From contig NZ_BOVL01000022.1 of NCBI RefSeq assembly GCF_019972155.1, positions 124,530 through 188,529 of the forward strand: a stretch of 64,000 nt of DNA, written 5' to 3'. Of the stretch, positions 40,674 through 50,416 are shown in pieces; the first letter of the stretch is position 1, and every line of letters begins with the position of its first letter. A program made the translations under genes and the position numbers. This DNA comes from Bradyrhizobium sp. RD5-C2 (GTDB lineage Bacteria; Pseudomonadota; Alphaproteobacteria; Rhizobiales; Xanthobacteraceae). Below the pieces are notes generated by a model. That model ran no database searches and had not been told where the DNA came from. It saw only the letters and a program-made list of their open reading frames with translations.

Positions 40674-42896
40674 CTAATGCCCCGCAGCCTTGTTCGCGGC
40701 GGCGTTGTTCAGCACGATCAGGCCGTCGACGGCGACGCCGAGCTTGCTGTTGATCAGGAACGGATTGACGTCGATCGAGGCGATGCGGCCGTTGGCGTCG
40801 GCCATCAGGTTGGAGAGCCCGACCAGCGCCTTCACCGCCGATGGCTCGTGCAGCGCCGGCTTGCCGCGGTAACCCTTCAGCTTGACCCCGGCCTTGGTCT
40901 TGGCGATCAGCTCTTTCGCCTCGGCGGCGTCGAGCGGCGCGCCGGCAAGGGCGACGTCCTTCAGCAGCTCGATATCGACGCCGCCGGTGCCGAACAGCAC
41001 CACGGGGCCCATCTCGGCATCGAGCGAGGCGCCCACCACGAGCTCGAGGTCGGCCTTGACCTGTTGCGCAATCAGGATGCCCTCGAGCTTTGGCTTGCCC
41101 TTCAGCTTCTTTACCCGCGCGGTGATGTCGTTGAACGCCTTCTTCACCTCGGCCGCATTGCCGAGGTTCAGCACCACGCCGCCGATGTCCGACTTGTGCA
41201 GGATGTCGGGGCTGACAACTTTGGCGACCACCGGGAAGCCGATTGCCTTGGCGATCTTCACCGCCTCCGCCGCGGTCTGCGCGACGTCTTCCTTGGAGAT
41301 CGGGATGCCATAGGCCTTGAGCAGCTGCTTCGAGGCGACTTCGTCGAGCGCGGCGGCGCCGTTGGCGGCCTTCAGCGTCTTCTCCAGCACGGCGCGCGCG
41401 GACGCCTTCGAGCTCGATGCGATGTCGGGCACTTCCTTGCGCAGACCAGCATATTCGATCAGCGACTTGATCGCGCCGACCGCGCGGTCGAGGCCCTGCA
41501 TGACGGCGATATCGGGCAGCGACTTGCGTAGTCCCTTGGTGAATTCGGTGAAGCCGATCGACATCGCGCTGATATAGATCACCGGCTTGTTGGCCTGGCC
41601 CGCCATCTCGTTGACGATCTTCAGATTGCGCTCACGCAGCTCATGCGGCGCCTTCGGCAGCTCGGCGTCGATGATGACGACGTCGGTGTCGGGATCGTCG
41701 ATCATGATCTTGATCGATTTCATGTAGACGGAGGGATCGACCACCGCGGCGAAGCCGGCATCGAGCGGGTTGCCGACGATGCTGCCGGGCCCGAGCATCT
41801 TTGCCAGCTGCTCCGATGCGCTCGGGCTCAGCGGCGCGAAATTCAGGCCGGCCGAATAGAACGCGTCGATCAGAAGTCCGCGCTTGCCGCCCGACAGCGA
41901 CACCGCCGCGAGGCGGTTGCCCTTCGGTGGATCGGCATGGACGAAACACTCGGTGGTTTCGATCAATTCATCCAGCCCGCGCACGCGGATCACGCCTTCG
42001 CGGGTCGAGATCGCATCGAACGTCTCGATCGAGCCGGCTAGCGCGCCGGTGTGCGCCATCGCGGCAGCGCGGCCGCCTTCGGAAGCGCCGAGCTTGAGCG
42101 CGATCACCGGCTTGCCCGCAGCGCGCGCGGCCTTGCAGGCTTCGCGGAACACCTTTGTGTTCCTGACGCCTTCAAGATAGACCACGATGACGCGGATGCT
42201 CGGATCGGCGGCGAAATAGCTCATCAGGTCCGGGGTCTCGAGCCCGGATTCATTGCCAGTGGTGACCATGTAGCCGACACCGACGCCGCGATCCTCCAGC
42301 GCCTGGCGGATCGCCATCACGATCGCGCCGGATTGGCCGGCGATCGCCACCGCGCCGGGCTCCATGGTGACGATGCGGTCGTCAATGTTAGTGAACAGGT
42401 TCTCGCCGGCGCTGAGATTGCCGAGGCAATTCGGACCGGTGACGGCAAGTCCGGTCTCCTTGATCGCCTGCTTCAGCTCGACCGCGAGCCGCTGGCTCTC
42501 CTCGTCCTGCAGCTCGCTGAAGCCGGATGTGACGATGGTCGCCGAGCGGGCGCCGGCAGCGGCCGCGTCGCGGATCACCTGCACGGCAAAGCGGGCCGGT
42601 ACCAGCACCAACACATGGTCCGGCTTTTCCGGAAGGCTGGCGAAATCCTTGTAGCAGGTGACGCCCCAGATGGTTTCGCGCTTAGTGTTGATCGGAAACA
42701 GGCCGCCGGCATATTGGTATTTGACGAGATTGTTCCAGATCCGTTCGGCATAGTTGCCGGGCTTGTCGGTGGCGCCGACCAGCACGATGTTGCGCGGGTG
42801 CAGCATCGCATGGATGCTCTTAACGATGTCGCTGGCGTCAGCGGGCGGTGCCCATTTGCGGGACGGATGTGACGCGGTGCCTGCGAGAGCTTCCAT
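40674..42896 (-). CDS. NDP-forming acyl-CoA synthetase (acetate-CoA ligase family)
   Basis: 740 aa from ATG 42896; the longer frame to 43052 has an unlikely 52-residue extension. Domains in order: CoA-binding Rossmann (NIVLVGATDKPGNYAERIWNNLV, about 35-130), succinyl-CoA-synthetase-like ligase part with the likely phospho-His in AMAHTGALAGS, and a C-terminal ATP-grasp domain (SKQLLKAYGIPISKEDVAQTAAEAVKIAKAIGFPVVAKVVSPDILHKSDIGGV). It makes acyl-CoA from a carboxylic acid, or the reverse, with ATP/ADP and phosphate. Bradyrhizobium has several paralogues for aromatic or short-chain acids; the substrate here is not evident. Confidence 0.92.
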   Translation of the reverse strand: MEALAGTASHPSRKWAPPADASDIVKSIHAMLHPRNIVLVGATDKPGNYAERIWNNLVKYQYAGGLFPINTKRETIWGVTCYKDFASLPEKPDHVLVLVPARFAVQVIRDAAAAGARSATIVTSGFSELQDEESQRLAVELKQAIKETGLAVTGPNCLGNLSAGENLFTNIDDRIVTMEPGAVAIAGQSGAIVMAIRQALEDRGVGVGYMVTTGNESGLETPDLMSYFAADPSIRVIVVYLEGVRNTKVFREACKAARAAGKPVIALKLGASEGGRAAAMAHTGALAGSIETFDAISTREGVIRVRGLDELIETTECFVHADPPKGNRLAAVSLSGGKRGLLIDAFYSAGLNFAPLSPSASEQLAKMLGPGSIVGNPLDAGFAAVVDPSVYMKSIKIMIDDPDTDVVIIDAELPKAPHELRERNLKIVNEMAGQANKPVIYISAMSIGFTEFTKGLRKSLPDIAVMQGLDRAVGAIKSLIEYAGLRKEVPDIASSSKASARAVLEKTLKAANGAAALDEVASKQLLKAYGIPISKEDVAQTAAEAVKIAKAIGFPVVAKVVSPDILHKSDIGGVVLNLGNAAEVKKAFNDITARVKKLKGKPKLEGILIAQQVKADLELVVGASLDAEMGPVVLFGTGGVDIELLKDVALAGAPLDAAEAKELIAKTKAGVKLKGYRGKPALHEPSAVKALVGLSNLMADANGRIASIDVNPFLINSKLGVAVDGLIVLNNAAANKAAGH

Positions 42897-43064
42897 GGAG
42901 CCTGCCCTTATCCTTGTTCTACTTGTTTCCTCTGGCCCACGGCAGATCACCGCAGAACGCGACTTTTCATTGTTTTTATGGCCGATGGAAAGGGGTAGCA
43001 ACTCACGCTGACGCAAGTCAGGCCATCGCTTGCAATATCCCGGCAGGCGCAAAATCGATGCGGA

Positions 43065-43655
43065 TCAGGAACCTGAGTCGGATAGGCTCGAATCCGATTG
43101 GATCATGGTCGCGTGCAACAGATAACGCTCGGGGCCGGATGTCAGCGCGTCAAACGGCCAGCATGTCGACAGCACCAGCTCATACCGGTTGGTGAGCGGA
43201 TCGATGCCCGATTGATCGAAGCGGACGACCGCGCTGCGATCGGCCCGGTAGCGAAAAATCTTGCCGTCGCTTCTCGTGACGTCGATCTCGTCACCGATTG
43301 TGACGTCCTTGAGAAAGCGGAAATGGGTGTCGCGATGCGCGGAATAGACCGCGATGCCCGGCTCGCCGGCATCGACGGTCTCTTCGACATGGCCGGGACC
43401 GAACGCCAGCGCCTGGCCGCTGCTGCCGGCCAGCGCGATCGCGGAAGCGTGCAAACGCTTCACCTCGATCCGTGCGACGGGCCAGGTATCAGCCCAGCGC
43501 CACGGCTTCACGGGATGTCCGGTCGCGATGCTCTGTGCGAAAGCGCGCTCCAGCAGCACCTGCGCGAGCAGTGCCTTGGCGTGGATATAGGCGCCCTGGC
43601 CGAACAGGATCAGGCCGATGAGGGCGAAAGCGAGCGGGAGGATAAAGCGGCGCAT
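43065..43655 (-). CDS. Class GN (proteobacterial) sortase
   Basis: 196 aa from ATG 43655. One N-terminal hydrophobic helix (about 4-24) anchors it in the inner membrane. The catalytic set is His107 (VYSAHRDTHF), Cys165 (VLSTCWPF) and Arg177 (GPERYLL). Sortases cut an LPxT-like signal and transfer the protein. The marine-proteobacterial type is found with a single VIT/VWA substrate, and the gene for exactly such a protein with an LPKTA signal lies directly upstream on the same strand (190 bases, with a palindromic repeat between). The acceptor in a Gram-negative envelope is unknown. Confidence 0.92.
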   Translation of the reverse strand: MRRFILPLAFALIGLILFGQGAYIHAKALLAQVLLERAFAQSIATGHPVKPWRWADTWPVARIEVKRLHASAIALAGSSGQALAFGPGHVEETVDAGEPGIAVYSAHRDTHFRFLKDVTIGDEIDVTRSDGKIFRYRADRSAVVRFDQSGIDPLTNRYELVLSTCWPFDALTSGPERYLLHATMIQSDSSLSDSGS

Positions 43656-43668
43656 TGTTGAGCCTTCC

Positions 43669-43740
43669 GTCATTCCGGGGCGCGTAGCGAACCCGGAATC
43701 TCGAGATTCCGGGTTCGATGCTGCGCATCGCCCCGGAATA
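43669..43740. repeat. Palindromic repeat between sortase and its substrate gene
   Basis: Begins GTCATTCCGGGGCG and ends CGCCCCGGAAT. The middle (43689-43716) is a perfect 28-bp palindrome with half-site GAACCCGGAATCTC. Same GTCATTCCGGGG family as at 51573, 54878 and 58340. Confidence 0.75.
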
Positions 43741-43845
43741 CACTCGAAGAAAAAGTGGCGCGCGCGGCCCCCGGGGGGACGGGTGAGAAGGCCGCGCGCG
43801 CTCTTGAAAGAGAAGGTCGGGGGCACCTCCTCCTTTCATCCGACG

Positions 43846-46119
43846 TCAGTGGGACAACGTCTGACGTCGGTTGAACACCAGAAGCAGAAGGCTGACCGTG
43901 AGCAGGATCACACCTGCGATCATCTTCAGCTCGGCGTCGGTCGCGGTCTTCGGCAGCTGGATCGTGCCGGGACCTTGCGTCGCGACCGGTGACCGCTTCA
44001 GCGCGGCGAACTGCACCTTGCCGTCGCCGGCGTCGGCGCGACGCTCGGTCGGTGCAGCCGGCAGGCGCGGACGCTCGCCGAACACCTTTGCGAAATCCCA
44101 GCCGGCGGGCAGGTTGAGCGGCAGTTCGGAGAGCCTGAGCGGCTCGCCTTCGGGACGGCTCGGCGTCTTGTCGACCGCAACCAGGCTGGTCAGTCGCGTC
44201 ACAAGCTGATGCTCCAGCGCCAGCGCAAGAATGGTCTTGTCGGCATCCTCCGGGTTCGCCTGCCGCGTGGTGCGTGCAACCTCGGCATCCGCGATCTTGC
44301 GGCGCGCCCACAGTTTCGACAGGCCTTTGCCTTCGGCGGCATTCGCGAGCGGCAGCGTCACGCTCCACGGACGATCGCCGATGCGGCCCTTGATCTCGAC
44401 CGAGCCGGCGAGCTTGTCGAGCTTCGCGGCCAGCACGAGCGACTCGTCGCGATAGACGTCGGGCAGTGCCGACGGCGTCAGGTCGGCTGTCGCCTCGGAG
44501 AATTTCGCGGCGAGGTTGGTCACTGCGGGATTCTCCAGCTTGGCGAACAGGTCGCGCATCCGCTCATCGACCTGCTCGACCGATCCGATATGGGTGAAGG
44601 TGCCGCGGCCGAGCTCGGCAGCGCGCGTCATCAGATAGGTGTTCGGTGCCGAGCCGATGCCGACCATGAAAATTCGTGAGCGACCGCGCAGCGCGCTGAT
44701 GGTCTCGAACAATTGCTGCTCGTTGCCGATGGCGCCGTCGGTCAGGAACACGACCTGTCGGACATGATCGGCGTCGTCGTGGTTGGTGTCGGAGAGCGCC
44801 GCGCGCATCGCCGGCACCATCTCGGTGCCGCCGCGGGCCTGGATCGCACTGACGAACGATGTCGCGTTGCCGATATTGGCGCTGTTTGCCGCGACCGGCG
44901 ACGGGAACAGGGTGTCCATGGTGTCGTCGAAGCGGATCACGTTGAAGCGATCGGTCGGTTGCAGGCGGCCGAGCGCGTAAAGAAGGCTGGCCTTGGCCTG
45001 AATGATCGAGGTGCCGCCCATCGAGCCGGAATTGTCGATCACGAAGATCACTTCGCGCGGCAGGGCCTTCTGCTGCGCCTGCTCGACCGATGGCGGGGTG
45101 ACGAAGGCCAGCAGATAGTCGGAATTGCCGACATGCTCGCGGAACAGCCCGACCGACGGCGCCTTCTCGGCGGCTGGCTTCCAGCTCAGTTCGAAATCGC
45201 GATCGGCGGGCACCGGGCCTTCGGCGAGCTTGACGACGCGCGTGGTGCTGTCGGGGCTCTCGATCTTGACCTGGTGGAAATGGCTCTTCACCTCGCCGAG
45301 CGGGAAGCCGGCGTTGAGGTGCACCGTGATGTTGGTCGGATTGATCGGGGCGTTCGTCGCGGGATCGAGCACTTCCGAGGCGATCCGATCGCGGTCCGGC
45401 ACCGGATCGGTCGTGGTCGCGCCCCAGCCACTGCCATCGGCGCGGAGGTCGACGCTCTGCACCACCGGACGCGGATTGTAGCGCGGGCCGACCACCATCG
45501 GCACCCGCAGCGAGAATTCGTTGCCGTTCTGCTGCACCAGTTCCTGATATTCGATCTGCACCAGCACGGTTTCGCCGGGGCCGATATTGGCGACCGAGTT
45601 GGTGAAGATGTTCGGCCGTTCCTGCTCGGTGAGCGCGGCCTTCTGGCCATTCTGCTTGGCCTGCTCGTAGATCGCGCGGGCCTGCTGCCGCTCCTTGATG
45701 TCGCCGACCACGATGCGGTCGCCGACCACCATCTTCAGCGTGTCGACCGCGCCGCCCGCCGGCAGCGGATAAACATAGGTCGCTTCCACCCAGTCCTTGG
45801 TCGGGTTGCGGAAGATCTGCGTGACGCGGGCGCGGACGGTCGGGCCCGACACGGTGAGGTCGACATCGATGCCGAGCCTCAGCGCATCCCTATAGCCGTC
45901 GTCGGTCTTGAACAGCAGCGAGCCGGAGCGGGCCTCGCTCGGCCGCAGCACCGCCTGTTGCGGCAACTCGGCAGACCACACCGGATCAAAACTCACGAAC
46001 AGCGCCGCGAAGCCGATCGCCAGCGCGGCCACACCTTCTACCAGGAAGAACAGCACAATGCGCATCCGGCGCGACAGGCGGATCTGCGGGCTGCTCTCAC
46101 ATGCATCGTAAATCGTCAT
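43846..46119 (-). CDS. Sortase target protein with VIT and VWA domains
   Basis: 757 aa from ATG 46119 (GGAG eight bases upstream; a GTG at 46128 is also in frame). An N-terminal membrane segment (about 20-43) precedes a VIT domain (VSGPTVRARVTQIFRNPTKDWVEATYVYPLPAGGAVD...IKERQQARAIYEQAKQ), as in inter-alpha-trypsin inhibitor heavy chains. The VWA domain has MIDAS VIFVIDNSGSMGG. The C-terminus is a textbook sorting signal: LPKTA at about 722, a hydrophobic helix MIAGVILLTVSLLLLVF and a basic tail NRRQTLSH. This matches the proteobacterial sortase target family. It probably binds a partner at the cell envelope. Function unknown. Confidence 0.92.
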   Translation of the reverse strand: MTIYDACESSPQIRLSRRMRIVLFFLVEGVAALAIGFAALFVSFDPVWSAELPQQAVLRPSEARSGSLLFKTDDGYRDALRLGIDVDLTVSGPTVRARVTQIFRNPTKDWVEATYVYPLPAGGAVDTLKMVVGDRIVVGDIKERQQARAIYEQAKQNGQKAALTEQERPNIFTNSVANIGPGETVLVQIEYQELVQQNGNEFSLRVPMVVGPRYNPRPVVQSVDLRADGSGWGATTTDPVPDRDRIASEVLDPATNAPINPTNITVHLNAGFPLGEVKSHFHQVKIESPDSTTRVVKLAEGPVPADRDFELSWKPAAEKAPSVGLFREHVGNSDYLLAFVTPPSVEQAQQKALPREVIFVIDNSGSMGGTSIIQAKASLLYALGRLQPTDRFNVIRFDDTMDTLFPSPVAANSANIGNATSFVSAIQARGGTEMVPAMRAALSDTNHDDADHVRQVVFLTDGAIGNEQQLFETISALRGRSRIFMVGIGSAPNTYLMTRAAELGRGTFTHIGSVEQVDERMRDLFAKLENPAVTNLAAKFSEATADLTPSALPDVYRDESLVLAAKLDKLAGSVEIKGRIGDRPWSVTLPLANAAEGKGLSKLWARRKIADAEVARTTRQANPEDADKTILALALEHQLVTRLTSLVAVDKTPSRPEGEPLRLSELPLNLPAGWDFAKVFGERPRLPAAPTERRADAGDGKVQFAALKRSPVATQGPGTIQLPKTATDAELKMIAGVILLTVSLLLLVFNRRQTLSH

Positions 46120-46319
46120 TTTCGTCACTCCGAGCGAGGCTTTCGCTGCTTCCCAATCATGGAGAGCGGCGGTTTTGGCGCGAGCAGAATGATCGGCAAT
46201 GATTGGCCGCCGCCCGGCGCGGCCCGCCGCCGGCCGAGGCGGCTTTGTGCGGTTTTGTGATGGATTGTCCGGTCTGCTAGACTGCGCGCAGATTGATGGG
46301 GAATCAGCGCAGGACCACG

Positions 46320-47084
46320 ATGCCGACGCCGGACAAGCAGCTTTCCGCCGAGCAGAGCCGGCAGGTCGCAGAGACCATCCGCGAGGAAATCGCGCGCCGC
46401 CGCATCTCGCGGCAGACCCTGGCCGAGCAGGCGAAGCTCAGCCTGTCGACATTGGAGAAGGTGCTCGGTGGCCGCCGCCCGTTCACGCTGGCGACCACCG
46501 TGCGGCTGGAGCAGGCGCTCGGTGTGTCCTTGCGCAAGCTGCCGGCGGCAATCACGGTGGCTGCGCCTGCCAATGGCGGGATCGCGCCCGACAGCCTCGG
46601 ATCCTATTCGCGCCGTTCGGTGGCGCGGATCGAAGGGACTTACATCACCGTGCGCCCGTCGTTCGGCGAGCAGGGCGCGGTCTATGCCTATCGGACGGAG
46701 ATCGCCTGGGACGATGCGGCGTCATCGCTCGGCTTCCGCGAGGCCGAGCGGCAGGATACCGATTACACCCAGTATGGCGAGGTGGCGGTGCCCAACGAAT
46801 CGGGCTTCGTCTATCTCGTGACCAACCGGCATGGCCAGCATCGCGTGATCACGGTCTCGCGCCCGCGCAATTCCGGTGAGATGTACGGCATCATCACGAC
46901 GCTGCTCGCCGGCCGCGGCTCGCTGCTGACGCCGGTCGCCGCGCCGATCGCATTCCTGCCCGTCAAGAACGTGCCGAAGCCGAGCCTCGGCCGGGTGTCG
47001 GCCGACGATGCGAATTACGCCCTCTACCGCGAGCATCTGCGCCGCACGATCGACGAGCCGTTTGCGATCTTTTTGCCGGGGTAG
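46320..47084 (+). CDS. Helix-turn-helix (XRE-like) protein with C-terminal sensor-like domain
   Basis: 254 aa from ATG 46320; slightly longer starts at 46293 or 46296 are possible. The first 75 residues hold an HTH (IREEIARRRISRQTLAEQAKLSLSTLEKVLGGRRPFTLATTVRLEQALGVSL) of the XRE/Cro type. The remainder, about 160 residues, is beta-rich (GTYITVRPSFGEQGAVYAYRTEIAWDD) and resembles the uncharacterised effector-like region found in such alphaproteobacterial regulators. It is divergent from the sortase substrate gene (200 bases), so control of the sortase pair is plausible. Confidence 0.78.
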   Translation: MPTPDKQLSAEQSRQVAETIREEIARRRISRQTLAEQAKLSLSTLEKVLGGRRPFTLATTVRLEQALGVSLRKLPAAITVAAPANGGIAPDSLGSYSRRSVARIEGTYITVRPSFGEQGAVYAYRTEIAWDDAASSLGFREAERQDTDYTQYGEVAVPNESGFVYLVTNRHGQHRVITVSRPRNSGEMYGIITTLLAGRGSLLTPVAAPIAFLPVKNVPKPSLGRVSADDANYALYREHLRRTIDEPFAIFLPG

Positions 47085-47098
47085 TCACCTGCCAATCC

Positions 47099-47204
47099 CG
47101 TCATCCTGAGGTGCGAGCTCTTGCGAGCCTCGAAGGATGCACGGCCACCGACCGGGCTGTCGACCCTTCGAGACGCGCGCAAGAGCGCGCTCCTCAGGGT
47201 GACG
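47099..47204. repeat. Dispersed palindromic repeat (CGTCATCCTGAGG family)
   Basis: Begins CGTCATCCTGAGG and ends CCTCAGGGTGACG, with inner mirrored GCGAGCTCTTGCG and CGCAAGAGCGCGC-like parts. It lies between convergent genes. Confidence 0.7.
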
Positions 47205-47311
47205 GTGATAGAGTGGTCGCCGGCGGCCTTACCTGCGAAGAACCGCAAAACAACGAAGCCGCCCGGATGGGCGGCTTCGCGACACAGTTTGCTCGTCGTC
47301 CCGGCGTAGCG

Positions 47312-48532
47312 CTAGCCGCCGGTCTCGGCGCTGATGATGTCGCCGAACAGCTCCCACTGTCCGTTCTTGAACTGCATCATCTTGAGCTGCTCTACCGGCG
47401 CGAAGTCGGTCGCGCTGGTGTTGATCCGGATGCCGGGGATCAGCGTGTCGGGCGTGAAGTCCTTCAGGCTGGCGGCCTGCTTCATCACGTTCTCACGCGT
47501 CAGATTGTCGCCGGCCTGCTTTAGCACCTGCACCATGGTCTGCGCCGCGGCGTAGCCATAGACCAGATTGGCGTCGGACAGATTCGCGCCCGGCATGTAC
47601 TTCTCGGCGAAGGCCATGAACTTCTTCATGCCCTCGTCATTCTTCCACTGCGGATCGGACGCGTCCTTCAGGTAGCCGGCCGACAGCACGCCTTCGGATG
47701 CTTCGAGGCCGGCGGGCTTCATGACCGCGCCGATCGAGATCGAGACGTCGGTCATCACGTGCATCGGCTTCCAGCCGAGCTCGGCGATCTTCTTGATCGC
47801 CTGCGCGGCGAATTTCGGCGTCGAGATGTTGACGAACACGTCGGCGCCGGTGTCCTTCAGCTTGACGATGTGGGAATCGATCGACGGCTCGGTGGTCTCG
47901 TAGCTTTCCTCGGCGACGATCTTGACGCTCGACTTGTCGAGCACCTCCTTCAAGCCGACCAGGTAGTCCTTGCCGAAATCGTCATTGGCATAGAAGATCA
48001 CGACCTTGGCATCCGGCTTGGTCTTGAGGATGTACTTGCCGAAGATCCGCGCCTCGACGCGATAGCTCGGCTGGAAGCCCATGGTCCACGGGAAATCCTT
48101 CGGATCGTTCCACTTGCTGGCGCCGGTGGCGAGGAAGAGCTGCGGCACCTTCTTGGCGTTGTGATACTTCTGCACCGCGGTCTGGGTCGGCGTGCCCAGC
48201 GCGTTGAACACCAGGAAAACCTCGTCGCTCTCGATCAGCTTGCGGATCTGCTCCACGGTCTTCGGCGGCGAGTAGCCGTCGTCGTAGGAGATCCAGTTGA
48301 TCTTGCGGCCGTTGATGCCGCCCTGATCGTTGATCATCTTGAAATAGGCTTCTTCGGTCTTGCCGATGACGCCATAGGCGGAGGCGGGACCGCTATAGGC
48401 CTCGACATTGCCGATCTTGATCTCGGTGTCGGAGGCGCCGGTGTCATACTTCTTTTGTGCAAAGGCGGCCTGGGTGGAAAGCAGGCAGAGCGCGGCGGCG
48501 GCGGCCAGCAGCGACAATTTTGTGGTTTTCAT
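47312..48532 (-). CDS. ABC transporter substrate-binding protein (LivK/branched-chain amino-acid type)
   Basis: 406 aa from ATG 48532. A signal peptide (KTTKLSLLAAAAALCLLSTQAAFAQ) is followed by the type I periplasmic-binding fold: TEIKIGNVEAYSGPASAYGVIGKTEEAYFKMINDQGGINGRKINWISYDDGYSPPKTVEQIRKLIE. Such receptors in Bradyrhizobium often bind aromatic or aliphatic carboxylates rather than amino acids. No livHMGF genes are nearby. It is followed (upstream on the minus strand) by an acyl-CoA synthetase gene. That suggests the pair handles uptake and activation of the same acid. A paralogue is encoded at 56035-57258. Confidence 0.9.
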   Translation of the reverse strand: MKTTKLSLLAAAAALCLLSTQAAFAQKKYDTGASDTEIKIGNVEAYSGPASAYGVIGKTEEAYFKMINDQGGINGRKINWISYDDGYSPPKTVEQIRKLIESDEVFLVFNALGTPTQTAVQKYHNAKKVPQLFLATGASKWNDPKDFPWTMGFQPSYRVEARIFGKYILKTKPDAKVVIFYANDDFGKDYLVGLKEVLDKSSVKIVAEESYETTEPSIDSHIVKLKDTGADVFVNISTPKFAAQAIKKIAELGWKPMHVMTDVSISIGAVMKPAGLEASEGVLSAGYLKDASDPQWKNDEGMKKFMAFAEKYMPGANLSDANLVYGYAAAQTMVQVLKQAGDNLTRENVMKQAASLKDFTPDTLIPGIRINTSATDFAPVEQLKMMQFKNGQWELFGDIISAETGG

Positions 48533-48659
48533 AAAGGCAATTTCCTCGATTGATTCTGGTTGGGGACTTACGCAACGAACCCGCAGCCGGTCCCGGCAGA
48601 CGGTTGCGGGGTAATTCTTGTCACTGCGAGATCGGGAACGCGTGAGGCGCGTTTTCGGA

Positions 48660-50201
48660 TCACGCCGCGGTATCGGTCGGCTTCGGCTGGCTGAATTGCT
48701 GCCGGAGCGTCGGCTTATGAATTTTGCCTGTCGCATTCCGCGGCAGGGCATCGATGAATTCGATCAGGCGCGGGCACTTGAACCGCGCCAGATTGGCCTG
48801 GCAATGCGCGTGAATCTCCGCCGGCGTCAGCGTATGGCCCGGCTTTACGGCGATGATCGCCATTCCGACTTCGCCCCATTGCTGGTCGGGAATGCCGATC
48901 ACAGCGGCCTCGGCAACGGCCGCCAATTGATGCAGCACGCTCTCAACCTCGGCCGGATAGACGTTCTCGCCGCCGGAGATGTACATGTCCTTCCAGCGGT
49001 CGACGATATAGTAAAAGCCTTCTTCGTCGATCCGCGTGGCGTCGCCGGTGTGCAGCCAGCCGTCGGTGAAGGAGGAGGCATTGGCGTCCGGCCGGTTCCA
49101 GTAGCCCGGCGTGATGTTCGGGCCCTTGACCCAGAGCTCGCCGAGCTCGCCGACCGCGGCATCGCTGCCGTCGGGCCGCACGATGCGAACCTCGGTGTGC
49201 AGCACCGGCTTGCCGGACGAGCCGGCCTTGCGCGCGGCATCCTCGCGGTCGAGCACCATCACTGCCGGTGACGTCTCGGTCATGCCGTAACCCTGCTGCA
49301 GCGCCACGCCGCGCGCCTCCCAGGTCTTGAGCAGCGGCACCGGCATCGGTGCGCCGCCGACCCCGCCGATCATCAGGCGGCTGAAATCCACCGACGCGAA
49401 GGCCGGATGCTGCGCCATGAACTGATAGATCGCGGGCACGCCGAAGAACACGTTGATGCCTTGCGCCGGGTCGCCGATCAGCTTCAGCGCCTCGCCGGGA
49501 TCGAACGCGCGCATGATCAGCACCGTGCCGCCCGCATGCAGCACCGGGTTGGTGTAGCAATTCAGTCCGCCGGTGTGGAACAGCGGCAGCACCGTCAGCA
49601 GCACGGAGGCCGGCGAGATGTAGGCGGGGCCGCCGAGATTGACGCAATTCCAGAACGTCATCCCATGCGTGATGATCGCACCCTTGGGCTGGCCCGTGGT
49701 GCCCGAGGTATACATGATGGTCGAGATGTCATCGAGCGTGACCTCCTCGAACCGTTCGAGCGGCTTGGCCGCCGCGATGCCGGCCTCATAGGCGCCGCCG
49801 GGGCCGAGCCGCACGGTGGAAGCGACGTCGCACAGCTTGGCGACCGCAAGCGCGGTCTCGGCGAGGTCGTCGTCATGGATCATCACTTTTGGCGAAGCGT
49901 CGCCGGTGATGTAGCGCAGCTCGGGAACGGTGAGGCGGGTGTTGAGCGGCAGGAAGACCGCGCCGATCCGGAAGCAGGCGAACTGCACTTCCAGCGTATC
50001 CGTGGTGTTCAGCGCAAGCACCGCGACCCGGTCGCCGTTCGCAACCTTGAGGGCGTCGCGCAGATAGCTCGCGAGCCGCGACACGCGGGCATCGAGCTCC
50101 GCATAGCCAAAGCGGCGACCGCTTGCGAGATCGACAAGCGCCATCTTGTCCGGCGTGCGCCGGCGATGATGCGCGATCCAGTCGTAATAACGAACCGGCA
50201 A
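48660..50201 (-). CDS. AMP-forming acyl-CoA synthetase (FadD-like)
   Basis: 513 aa using a TTG start at 50201, which has GGAGGG close upstream; ATG-initiated readings are longer by 74 poorly composed residues. ANL-family motifs: TIMYTSGTTGQPKGAI (P-loop), YGMTETSP, WLHTGDATRIDEEGF, RWKDMYISGGENVYPAEVE and the catalytic Lys in PRNATGKIHK. It activates a fatty, branched or aromatic acid to its CoA thioester through an acyl-AMP. It is divergent from an acyl-CoA dehydrogenase gene (215 bases) and lies in a CoA-thioester catabolic cluster. Confidence 0.92.
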   Translation of the reverse strand: MPVRYYDWIAHHRRRTPDKMALVDLASGRRFGYAELDARVSRLASYLRDALKVANGDRVAVLALNTTDTLEVQFACFRIGAVFLPLNTRLTVPELRYITGDASPKVMIHDDDLAETALAVAKLCDVASTVRLGPGGAYEAGIAAAKPLERFEEVTLDDISTIMYTSGTTGQPKGAIITHGMTFWNCVNLGGPAYISPASVLLTVLPLFHTGGLNCYTNPVLHAGGTVLIMRAFDPGEALKLIGDPAQGINVFFGVPAIYQFMAQHPAFASVDFSRLMIGGVGGAPMPVPLLKTWEARGVALQQGYGMTETSPAVMVLDREDAARKAGSSGKPVLHTEVRIVRPDGSDAAVGELGELWVKGPNITPGYWNRPDANASSFTDGWLHTGDATRIDEEGFYYIVDRWKDMYISGGENVYPAEVESVLHQLAAVAEAAVIGIPDQQWGEVGMAIIAVKPGHTLTPAEIHAHCQANLARFKCPRLIEFIDALPRNATGKIHKPTLRQQFSQPKPTDTAA

Positions 50202-50416
50202 ATTTCCCTCCTCTGGAACGGCAGTCTTGCGCCGCCTGTTCCTGGCTCGATTGATGCCATGAATTGCCAGTGGAGGGGGCGTATTAGGATACTGTCTTGC
50301 GTTTAGTGGCTGGCAAATCGCCGGCCCGGACGCCGGGGCCGGAGGCAGCCACTCGACGCAAGTGAACAGGGAAAAATCCGGACATCGTCGGGCGTGGGAA
50401 TCAACGGAGCACGCGG

